Assembly: GCA_002396085.1 (NCBI GenBank)
Contig: DGWI01000053.1
Coordinates: 1 to 9,919 of the forward strand
Direction: 5' to 3'
Length of the DNA: 9,919 bases
From: Porphyromonadaceae bacterium UBA4262
GTDB lineage: Bacteria > Bacteroidota > Bacteroidia > Bacteroidales > Muribaculaceae
Shown here in pieces: positions 1-5,226 of this stretch. A model generated the notes under the pieces. It ran no database searches, was not told where the DNA came from, and worked only from the letters and a program-made list of their open reading frames with translations. A program made the translations under genes and the position numbers. Numbering within the stretch: the stretch's first letter is position 1; each line of letters opens with the position of its first letter.

Positions 1-113
1 TCCAACTTTTTGGGGTCACTTCATGATGGCGAGCGGCTCTCGTTTTTCGTTGTTATCACTCGGGTAGGAAAGTTGTCATAGGGTAACCCTAACCCTTAAC
101 CCCTAACCCAACA
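1..113. other. Non-coding left edge, possible IS end
   Basis: No coding sequence is supported here. The first 18 bases, read on the minus strand as TGACCCCAAAAAGTTGGA, resemble the terminal inverted repeats of some IS3-family elements (TG...CA ends followed by a C-run and AAAAGTTGGACA). If so, the element lies to the left of the window and ends near base 18. This is recall of a pattern without any visible transposase. Bases 31-50 contain GAGCGGCTC followed by a T-run, a very weak terminator-like arrangement on the plus strand. Bases 80-90 are an 11-bp palindrome, AGGGTAACCCT, that leads into the telomere-like repeat. Confidence 0.3.
82..110 (-). repeat. Telomere-like GGGTTA run downstream of rpiB
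   Basis: On the minus (mRNA) strand this stretch is four G-runs of 3, 4, 3 and 3 bases separated by TTA, TTAA and TTA, beginning 4 bases after the rpiB stop codon and running into a small palindrome. It meets the usual pattern for an intramolecular G-quadruplex (four G3 runs, loops of 3-4). A related stretch occupies the same place after the calycin gene. It may act as an RNA or DNA structure at the 3' end of the transcript, or be a dispersed intergenic repeat; the sequence does not decide between these. Confidence 0.7.
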
Positions 114-563
114 TCACACCGGAATCTTGTCGATGCGGCGCTGGTGACGCCCGCCCTCAAAGTCGGTGTTCAAGAAGGCCTCGACAATAGCGATGGCCTC
201 ATCGTTGGTGATAAACCGGCCGGGCATGGCCAGGACGTTGGCATCGTTGTGCTGACGTGCCAGCCGTGCAATCTCGGGCAGCCAGCACAGTGCCGAGCGG
301 ATACCCTGATGCTTGTTGAGCGTCATGTTGATGCCCTCGCCACTACCACAGATGCCAATGCCCGGATAGCACTCGCCACGCTCAACAGCCAGCGCACACG
401 GGTGGGCAAAGTCAGGATAGTCGCAACTGTCCTCATTGTAGGTTCCAAAGTCCTTATAGGCGATGCCATTTGCATCGAGCCAAGCGATGACGGCCTGTTT
501 GGTCGCCCAGCCGGCGTGGTCGCTACACAGCCCCACCGGCACATTTTCCTTCACAATACTCAT
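114..563 (-). CDS. rpiB: Ribose-5-phosphate isomerase B
   Basis: Cytosolic enzyme interconverting ribose 5-phosphate and ribulose 5-phosphate in the non-oxidative pentose phosphate pathway. The 149-residue product has the normal family length. Visible RpiB/LacAB hallmarks are SDHAG at residues 14-18, the GICGSGEGI loop at 70-78 with C72 at the position of the catalytic cysteine, NKHQGIR at 83-89, HNDANVL at 105-111, and R116 in a PGR motif. The ATG start is followed at once by the conserved first strand, so the start is secure. It is the last gene of a predicted valS-GxxExxY-rpiB unit; no TAnnTTTG box was found in the short gap upstream, so it may depend on readthrough. The gap upstream is occupied by one end of the GxxExxY cassette, so the original leader of rpiB may have been altered. 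A LacA/LacB galactose-6-phosphate isomerase is less likely because there is no lac-type neighbourhood. Confidence 0.95.
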   Translation of the reverse strand: MSIVKENVPVGLCSDHAGWATKQAVIAWLDANGIAYKDFGTYNEDSCDYPDFAHPCALAVERGECYPGIGICGSGEGINMTLNKHQGIRSALCWLPEIARLARQHNDANVLAMPGRFITNDEAIAIVEAFLNTDFEGGRHQRRIDKIPV

Positions 564-575
564 GCTATTCTTATT

Positions 576-642
576 TCACGCAGATTGCGCAGATTTAGAT
601 AATTATAATTTTATTTGCAAATTTCGCAGATTGTTTGATGGG
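576..642 (+). repeat. Left inverted repeat array of GxxExxY cassette
   Basis: Contains three CGCAGATT units, at 579-586, 588-595 and 625-632. The last is separated from the first two by an AT-rich spacer (596-620). The outer pair and the inner unit each match the right-end repeat in inverted orientation, as though the left end were a split or partly duplicated version of the right end. The right part reaches almost to the stop codon of the GxxExxY gene (648-650). A 10-bp direct repeat, AGATTGTTTG, occurs at 628-637 and again at 652-661 inside the gene's 3' end. Confidence 0.75.
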
Positions 643-647
643 TTGAC

Positions 648-1025
648 TTAGAGATTGTTTGCAATTCGATGGATACCGTCTCTAATGTTATTTTCATTAA
701 AGTTTATCAGCAATCCCAATCGCTTGTCAGCAAGTTTTAAATAAGTTTGGAGTTGCTTGAAATGAATGGGTTTGAGACTTTCAACCGATTTTAACTCCAA
801 AATGATGGAGTTCTCAACCAAAATATCAAGTCGAAACTCCTGATTTATTTTTTGACCATCATAGATGATATCAATCGGAACTTGATTGCTGGCATTGAGG
901 CCAACTTTTCTGAGTTCAATCATCATGGCCTGCTCATATACAGACTCAAGAAGACCAGGACCAAGTTTGTTATACACATTAAATACACAGCCCCGAATCT
1001 TATAGGTCAAGTCATTAAAATCCAT
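648..1025 (-). CDS. GxxExxY protein (PD-(D/E)XK-type fold)
   Basis: 125-residue protein of the GxxExxY family, which belongs to the PD-(D/E)XK nuclease-like superfamily. The biological role is not established. The name-giving motif is GLLESVY at residues 24-30. The nuclease-type signature is also present: D67 in RLDILV, then E77 and K79 in ELKS, and the family's Q91...Y95 helix motif (QLQTY). All expected acidic and lysine residues are therefore intact and catalysis is plausible. There is no signal peptide or membrane segment. The ATG at 1023-1025 lies inside the right inverted repeat, 30 bases after the valS stop, and no recognisable promoter precedes it, so expression probably relies on valS readthrough. 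The coding sequence is visibly AT-richer than valS and rpiB, consistent with transfer. Confidence 0.9.
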   Translation of the reverse strand: MDFNDLTYKIRGCVFNVYNKLGPGLLESVYEQAMMIELRKVGLNASNQVPIDIIYDGQKINQEFRLDILVENSIILELKSVESLKPIHFKQLQTYLKLADKRLGLLINFNENNIRDGIHRIANNL

Positions 1026-1050
1026 AAAACAATCTGCGAAATCTGCGTGA
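1021..1050 (-). repeat. Right inverted repeat of GxxExxY cassette
   Basis: Carries AATCTGCG at 1031-1038 and 1040-1047, the reverse complement of the left-end CGCAGATT units, and continues through the start codon of the GxxExxY gene. The reverse complement matches 576-595 with one difference and 621-642 with two differences. Because it overlaps the first codon, the start of the protein is part of the repeat. Confidence 0.75.
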
Positions 1051-1055
1051 GAATT

Positions 1056-3755
1056 CTAGGAGTGGAGGGCGGCGAGGGTGGCGGTGAGCGAGGCTATCTT
1101 GCTCTCGGCGTCGGCCTTCTTCTTGCGCTCCATGGCCACGACAGCCTCGGGAGCATTGGCCACAAAGCGCTCGTTGGCCAACTTCTTTTCCACGCCAGCC
1201 AGGAAGCCCTGGGCATACTTCAGTTCGCCCTCGAGCTTGGCTATCTCGGCCTCGACATCGATGTTGTTGCCCAGCGGCACGGCCAACTCGAGTGTGCCCA
1301 CCAGGAACGATGCAGCAGTCGGATCTTTCTCGGCATTCTCGACGATGGCATCCAGATTGGCCACCTTGGCGATGATGCCCGTGAACGGATTGTCCAGGTT
1401 GCCCATGACATGCAGTTGCATCACCTCCTTGTTGGCGATGTTCTTGGCCTTGCGGATGCTGCGGATGCCGCTGATAATCTCCTTGGCTTGCGTCATCTGT
1501 GCCAGCAGGGTCTGGTTGACCTCGCCTGGTTCGGGGATGCGCGCCACCATGATGCTCTCGCCTTCTTGGCGGTCGGCCAGATGCTGCCACAACTCCTCGC
1601 TGATGAACGGCATGAACGGATGAATCAGGCGCAACAGCGTGTCGAAGAAGCCCAGTGTAGCATCAAGTGTGGTGCGGTCGATGGGCTGCTGGTAGGCGGG
1701 CTTGACTATCTCGAGATACCATGCCGAGAATTCCTCCCAGAACAGGCGATAAACCGACATCAACGCATCGTTGAGGCGGAACTTGCTGTAGTGGTCCTTG
1801 ACCTCGGCCAGCGTGGCATTGAGCACGCTGCTGAACCACTCGACGGCCAGACGGCTGTGCTCGGGTTGCTCGATGTCGGCCACCTCCCAGCCTTTGACCA
1901 GACGGAAGGCGTTCCAAATCTTGTTGTTGAAGTTGCGGCCTTGCTCACACAGTGCCTCGTCGAAGAGGATGTCGTTGCCTGCCGGAGCGCTGAGCATCAT
2001 GCCCATGCGCACGCCGTCGGCACCATAGTCCTCGATGAGCTTCAACGGGTCAGGGCTGTTGCCCAGCGACTTTGACATCTTGCGACCCAACTTGTCGCGC
2101 ACAATGCCGGTGAAGTAAACATTGCGGAACGGCATGTCGCCCACATATTCGTAGCCCGCCATGATCATGCGTGCCACCCAGAAGAATATGATGTCCGGGC
2201 CAGTCACCAGATCGCTGGTGGGGTAGTAGTACTTGATCTCGTCGTTGCCGGGGTTGTTGATGCCGTCAAACAGCGAGATGGGCCACAGCCATGAACTGAA
2301 CCAGGTGTCGAGTGCGTCCTCGTCACGGCGCAATTGGCTTGCCTCGATGTGCTCGTAGCCGGGAATCTGGCGGGCCTTCTCCAGTGCCTCCTCCTCGGTC
2401 AGTGCCACCACAAAGACCTCACTGTCATCGTTGGTGGGCAGGAAGTAGGCAGGGATGCGATGTCCCCACCACAACTGGCGCGAGATGCACCAGTCCTGAA
2501 TGCCCTCGAGCCACACCTTGTAGGTGCTCTTGTATTTGGGCGGATAGAACTTGAGTTCATCATTCATCACCGGTGGCAGAGCCAGGTCGGCAAAGTGTTT
2601 CATCTTGAGGAACCACTGCATGCACAGGCGCGGCTCAACGGCGGTGTCGGGGTTGCGCTCGCTGTAGCCCACCTTGTTGTCATAGTCCTCGACCTTCTCC
2701 ATCAGTCCGGCAGCCTTCAGATCCTCGACAATCTGCTTGCGGCAGTCGTTGCGGTCCATGCCCACATACAGGGGCGACTCTGCGCTGATGGTGCCGTCGG
2801 CGTTGAAGATGTCGATGGTCTCAAGGTTGTGGGTCTTGCCCAGCATATAGTCGTTGGTGTCGTGGGCAGGGGTGACCTTCAAGCAACCCGTACCAAACTC
2901 GATGTCGACATAGTGGTCCTCAATCACGTTGATGACGCGGCCCACCAGCGGCACAATCACCTTGCGGCCACGCAACCACTGATTCTTGGGATCCTTGGGG
3001 TTGACACACATGGCGGTATCGCCCATGATGGTCTCGGGGCGAGTGGTGGCAACCACGGCATAGTAGCCCTTGTCATCGCGATGGATGACGTTGCCCTGCT
3101 CACGCAGTTGGGCCTCGTTCTCCAGTTCGGTCAATCCCTCAACATAGTATTTGAGGTGGAACAGGTGACTCTTCTCTTCTTTGTAGATGACCTCTTCGTT
3201 GCTCAGTGCGGTCTGGGCTTTGGGATCCCAGTTGACCATGCGCAGTCCACGGTAGATGTAGCCCTTGTTGTAGAGGTCGACAAACACCTTGAGCACACTC
3301 TGCGAGCGCTTCTCGTCCATGGTGAATGCGGTGCGGCTCCAGTCGCACGAGGCACCCAGTTTGCGCAGTTGTTGCAGGATGATTCCGCCGTGTTCGTGGG
3401 TCCAGTCCCAGGCGTGTTTCAAGAACTCATCGCGCGTCAGGTCGCGCTTCTTGATGCCCTGCTCGGCCAGGCGCTTGACCACCTTGGCCTCGGTGGCGAT
3501 GCTGGCGTGGTCGGTGCCGGGCACCCACAGGGCGTTCTTGCCCTCCATGCGGGCACGGCGCATCAGGATGTCCTGGATGGTGTTGTTGAGCATGTGACCC
3601 ATGTGCAGCACGCCCGTCACGTTGGGGGGCGGGATGACGATGGTGTAGGGCTCGCGCTCATCGGGTGTTGACTTGAACAGATCGTGCTGTTCCCAATACT
3701 GGTACCATTTGTCCTCGACCGCTTTCGGGTCGTATGTCGGTGCTAGTTTGTTCAT
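1056..3755 (-). CDS. valS: Valyl-tRNA synthetase
   Basis: Cytosolic class I aminoacyl-tRNA synthetase charging tRNA-Val, with an editing domain that clears Thr-tRNA-Val. The 899-residue product is full length. The HIGH motif appears as HMGH at residues 51-54 after PPPNVTG; KMSKS is at 559-563, followed by LGNSPDP; the large connective/editing insertion lies between them. The C-terminus (about 830-899) is the charged coiled-coil arm typical of ValS (EAEIAKLEGEL... KKLANERFV). The start MNKLAP is chosen over an in-frame TTG at 3789-3791 because that TTG lies inside the predicted -7 box (3789-3796), upstream of the likely transcription start. It heads a possible unit with the GxxExxY gene and rpiB. 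The gene is intact and of ordinary composition for the window. Confidence 0.97.
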   Translation of the reverse strand: MNKLAPTYDPKAVEDKWYQYWEQHDLFKSTPDEREPYTIVIPPPNVTGVLHMGHMLNNTIQDILMRRARMEGKNALWVPGTDHASIATEAKVVKRLAEQGIKKRDLTRDEFLKHAWDWTHEHGGIILQQLRKLGASCDWSRTAFTMDEKRSQSVLKVFVDLYNKGYIYRGLRMVNWDPKAQTALSNEEVIYKEEKSHLFHLKYYVEGLTELENEAQLREQGNVIHRDDKGYYAVVATTRPETIMGDTAMCVNPKDPKNQWLRGRKVIVPLVGRVINVIEDHYVDIEFGTGCLKVTPAHDTNDYMLGKTHNLETIDIFNADGTISAESPLYVGMDRNDCRKQIVEDLKAAGLMEKVEDYDNKVGYSERNPDTAVEPRLCMQWFLKMKHFADLALPPVMNDELKFYPPKYKSTYKVWLEGIQDWCISRQLWWGHRIPAYFLPTNDDSEVFVVALTEEEALEKARQIPGYEHIEASQLRRDEDALDTWFSSWLWPISLFDGINNPGNDEIKYYYPTSDLVTGPDIIFFWVARMIMAGYEYVGDMPFRNVYFTGIVRDKLGRKMSKSLGNSPDPLKLIEDYGADGVRMGMMLSAPAGNDILFDEALCEQGRNFNNKIWNAFRLVKGWEVADIEQPEHSRLAVEWFSSVLNATLAEVKDHYSKFRLNDALMSVYRLFWEEFSAWYLEIVKPAYQQPIDRTTLDATLGFFDTLLRLIHPFMPFISEELWQHLADRQEGESIMVARIPEPGEVNQTLLAQMTQAKEIISGIRSIRKAKNIANKEVMQLHVMGNLDNPFTGIIAKVANLDAIVENAEKDPTAASFLVGTLELAVPLGNNIDVEAEIAKLEGELKYAQGFLAGVEKKLANERFVANAPEAVVAMERKKKADAESKIASLTATLAALHS

Positions 3756-3788
3756 CTTCTTTAGTCTTAATAATTTCTTTCCAAACTG

Positions 3789-3821
3789 CAAAGTTACAAT
3801 ATTTTTCTCAATTAGTTACAA
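3789..3821 (-). promoter_or_regulatory. Bacteroidetes-type promoter of valS
   Basis: On the minus strand, TAACTTTG (3796 to 3789) is an exact match to the Bacteroidetes -7 consensus TAnnTTTG. A TTG lies 22 bases upstream (3821 to 3819), a slightly long spacing for the -33 element. Transcription would begin near 3782, giving a leader of roughly 27 bases before the ATG at 3755. The upstream edge abuts the palindrome at 3825-3861, which could affect promoter access as well as end the upstream transcript. Confidence 0.75.
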
Positions 3822-3824
3822 CAA

Positions 3825-3861
3825 CGGCTCATTTTGTGGATTTCAACCACAAAACGAGCCG
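3825..3861. terminator. Palindrome copy 1, probable terminator or REP-like hairpin
   Basis: Two 15-base arms (3825-3839 and 3847-3861) with one mismatch around a 7-base loop; the left arm begins CGGCTCATTTTGTGG. It lies 50 bases beyond the toxin stop and directly before the valS promoter, the right place for a terminator. The T-rich stretch after it on the minus strand (TTGTTGT) is weak. The left arm is identical over 15 bases to that of the palindrome at 4491-4526, so the pair are copies of one element. Confidence 0.65.
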
Positions 3862-3911
3862 TCATGTCATCGTCTACCTCCTCCCCTCACATGGCTGGGG
3901 CAGCCCCATCA

Positions 3912-4187
3912 TTATTTGTCATCGTAATGGCCGTAAACTGTCAGTACAATGACGATGACCTCCATGTCATGGATTTCATAGATTAGCCGGTGCCGTGCAG
4001 TGATACGGCGGCTCCAGCGGCCCTTTGGCTCACCCTTGAGTTGCTCGGGATGCCCTGTGCCCGTCTGGGGATGCTTTCTCAATTCGGCAACAAGTTTCTC
4101 CAGCTTTTTGAATGCTTTTGGTTCATTGGCTTTGAGCCTCTTTGAGTCCTCAAGTGCTTGCCGCATATATTCAATACGGTACTCCAT
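3912..4187 (-). CDS. YoeB/Txe-family toxin (ribosome-dependent mRNA interferase)
   Basis: 91-residue RelE-superfamily toxin that by family knowledge cleaves mRNA on translating ribosomes when freed from its antitoxin. The signature of YoeB is clear: HPEQLKG at 46-52 with E49 matching the catalytic Glu of E. coli YoeB (E46), WSRRI at 58-62, HRLIY at 66-70 with R67 matching R65, and a C-terminal GHYDD at 86-90 with H87 near the position of H83. The catalytic set appears intact, so the toxin should be active. The start codon overlaps the antitoxin stop by one base (TGATG), indicating translational coupling. Regulation is probably through the promoter upstream of the antitoxin by toxin-antitoxin complex binding. 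There is no separate promoter. Confidence 0.93.
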   Translation of the reverse strand: MEYRIEYMRQALEDSKRLKANEPKAFKKLEKLVAELRKHPQTGTGHPEQLKGEPKGRWSRRITARHRLIYEIHDMEVIVIVLTVYGHYDDK

Positions 4188-4435
4188 CAGCCCACTCTTT
4201 CAATTAATTGTTCAATTGTTTCACCGGGTTGAAGTGTGTAGCTCGGCCCCTTGCTGGCCTCATCGATGCGGGCGAAGAATTCTTCCTTGGTCATCAGTGT
4301 GGGGTCGTCCTTTTGGGCTTTGGACACAATGCGTTTCAACGCCTTGACTGCTTTGCGCATCAGGTTTTCATCCTGTGAGATTTCGGCTAAAGTCTCAAAG
4401 AGTTCTTCGTTGAGTTGTAATTGTGTAGTTGTCAT
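4187..4435 (-). CDS. Antitoxin partner of YoeB-type toxin
   Basis: 82-residue, charged, helix-rich protein beginning MTTTQLQLNEEL, identified mainly by position: it precedes the YoeB-type toxin with a one-base overlap. It resembles a class of short Bacteroidales antitoxins with the pattern N-LM-KA-KALKRI followed by a TLMTKEEFFARID segment (residues about 46-58). No classical Phd/YefM or ribbon-helix-helix DNA-binding motif is obvious, so autoregulation is uncertain. The C-terminal third (about 60-82) would wrap the toxin by analogy with YefM-YoeB. The start at 4435 is chosen over an upstream extension to 4498 because that extension would run through the -7 and -33 promoter elements. Confidence 0.82.
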   Translation of the reverse strand: MTTTQLQLNEELFETLAEISQDENLMRKAVKALKRIVSKAQKDDPTLMTKEEFFARIDEASKGPSYTLQPGETIEQLIERVG

Positions 4436-4453
4436 GACCTTAATATTTTTGTG

Positions 4454-4485
4454 CAAAGTTAGTGCGTTTTCTCCAAACAACCAAA
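4454..4485 (-). promoter_or_regulatory. Promoter of the toxin-antitoxin operon
   Basis: The minus strand carries TTTG (4485 to 4482), a 20-base spacer, then TAACTTTG (4461 to 4454), a near-ideal Bacteroidetes promoter. The transcript would start near 4447 with a leader of about 12 bases before the antitoxin ATG. The palindrome at 4491-4526 ends 5 bases upstream of the -33 element, so it could also serve as an operator. Confidence 0.85.
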
Positions 4486-4490
4486 ACATT

Positions 4491-4526
4491 CGGCTCATTT
4501 TGTGGCATTTGCCACAAAATGAGCCG
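4491..4526. terminator. Palindrome copy 2, probable terminator or REP-like hairpin
   Basis: A perfect 16-bp stem (4491-4506 with 4511-4526) around a 4-base loop, very stable as RNA or cruciform DNA. It lies about 80 bases after the calycin-dockerin gene and directly upstream of the toxin-antitoxin promoter. The bases after it on the minus strand (AATGTTTTGG) are only weakly T-rich, so intrinsic termination is plausible but not textbook. The stem sequence is shared with the palindrome at 3825-3861. Confidence 0.7.
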
Positions 4527-4564
4527 TCTAATTTAAAGCGTCATGTCAAAGAGTGGTGGATGGG

Positions 4565-4600
4565 AGAAACCCTAACCACTAACCCTTCAACCCTAACCCA
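4565..4600 (-). repeat. Telomere-like GGGTTA run after calycin gene
   Basis: On the minus strand this stretch contains G3 runs joined by TTA and TTGAA, then a longer loop containing GTGG before the last G3. It begins 7 bases after the stop codon of the calycin-dockerin gene. It is a less perfect relative of the run at 82-110, sharing the TGGGTTAGGG start. Quadruplex formation is possible but less favourable because of the long third loop. Confidence 0.65.
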
Positions 4601-4606
4601 GAAGAG

Positions 4607-5170
4607 TTACTTGCCCAGCATGATGTTGATCACGGCGTTGACATCGCTGATGTCGACTGTGCCCTCGCCCGTCACATCACCCTTCACGGGCTGCGGTGCA
4701 TCGGGATTCTTGCCCACAAAGTTCACCTTGATGTTCTGCTCCAGTGGAGCAAAGTAGATGTTGATGCTCACCAGCAGGGTCTGCTCGTTGAATTCGGCGG
4801 TCATCGTGATGGGCACCTCGCCCAGAGTGGGGCCGAACCACACGTCCACATTGGGGTCATCGCCCTCGGCGATGGTGACGTTGCGGTTCTCGACACTGGT
4901 CAGCGTGTAGCCAAACTCTTCAAAGTCGGTGTTGGCGACTAGACTGTCGACCTCGATGTTGCCCACACCCAGCTCGGTGTCAGGAGTCACGAGCTTGAAG
5001 TTCTTGATGAGCAGGGTGTAAGTCCCATCCTCTTGCTGGTTGAGAGTCACATCGGCGGCTTGCGAAGCACCTTCACCATTGATCGACACGGCAATCTTGC
5101 CGGCATAGTCGGTGGCCATGGCACCCAGGGTGCATGCGGCGGCCACAAGCATTGCGAATAATTTCTTCAT
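4607..5170 (-). CDS. Secreted calycin-like domain protein with C-terminal dockerin repeat
   Basis: 187-residue exported protein. A signal peptide covers about residues 1-19 (MKKLFAMLVAAACTLGAMA). Residues about 21-155 have the alternating beta pattern of the Bacteroidales calycin-like family (lipocalin-type barrel), including VGNIEVDSL (69-77) and QNIKVNFVGK (145-154); the ligand is unknown. After a short NPDAPQP linker, 164-187 form a single dockerin type I-like repeat, GDVTGEGTVDISDVN, ending INIMLGK. Its Ca-binding loop is degenerate (T167 and E169 where Asn and Asp are usual). It sits 56 bases after the 740-residue protein with no recognisable promoter between, so co-transcription is likely. 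There is no lipobox, so it would be released to the periplasm unless sorted further. Confidence 0.8.
   Translation of the reverse strand: MKKLFAMLVAAACTLGAMATDYAGKIAVSINGEGASQAADVTLNQQEDGTYTLLIKNFKLVTPDTELGVGNIEVDSLVANTDFEEFGYTLTSVENRNVTIAEGDDPNVDVWFGPTLGEVPITMTAEFNEQTLLVSINIYFAPLEQNIKVNFVGKNPDAPQPVKGDVTGEGTVDISDVNAVINIMLGK
4610..4681 (-). repeat. Dockerin-coding DNA repeat, copy C
   Basis: Encodes the single dockerin repeat of the calycin protein. It lines up without gaps to two 72-base copies in the neighbouring gene at 5233-5304 and 5329-5400. The two neighbour copies are closer to each other, sharing TTTGCCCAGGATGAT, whereas this one has CAGCATGAT, so it diverged earlier or was exchanged separately. 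Confidence 0.75.
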
Positions 5171-5226
5171 TTGTCTTGTGTTATAATTAAAGTTGTTATT
5201 AAAGTGTGCATGAATTGAGAAGTTAT

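Larger units (their letters stand above)
572..1052. mobile_element. Candidate inverted-repeat-bounded GxxExxY cassette
   Basis: About 480 bp with inverted ends, containing one gene. The left end (576-595) and the reverse complement of the right end (1031-1050) match at 19 of 20 positions, each built from two CGCAGATT units. A second pair, 621-642 against the reverse complement of 1021-1042, matches at 20 of 22. Outside the repeats, valS ends 5 bases away on one side and rpiB starts 12 bases away on the other. A 5-bp direct repeat ATTCT (567-571 and 1053-1057) could be a target duplication but could also be chance; the right copy overlaps the valS stop codon. There is no transposase, so mobility would have to be in trans or by recombination between repeats. 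That this is a mobile unit is inference. Confidence 0.5.

Noticed and set aside
31..60. GAGCGGCTC followed by TTTTT as an intrinsic terminator
   Set aside because: The stem is only three to four base pairs and no gene is seen upstream of it in the window; too weak to call.
628..661. Direct repeat AGATTGTTTG at 628-637 and 652-661 as an attachment site or CRISPR-like unit
   Set aside because: Two 10-bp copies only, one inside the GxxExxY coding end; better explained as part of the cassette's repeat array or local duplication.
852..2075. Long plus-strand open frame (407 codons) opposite valS
   Set aside because: It is antisense to the conserved valS sequence, its translation is low-complexity and leucine/alanine/histidine-rich without any motif, and it also crosses the GxxExxY-valS junction. 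It is a shadow of codon bias.
2334..3671. Plus-strand open frame of 445 codons opposite the N-terminal part of valS
   Set aside because: It mirrors the ValS catalytic domain, and the translation (valine/histidine/leucine-rich) has no recognisable domain or signal. It is an antisense artefact.
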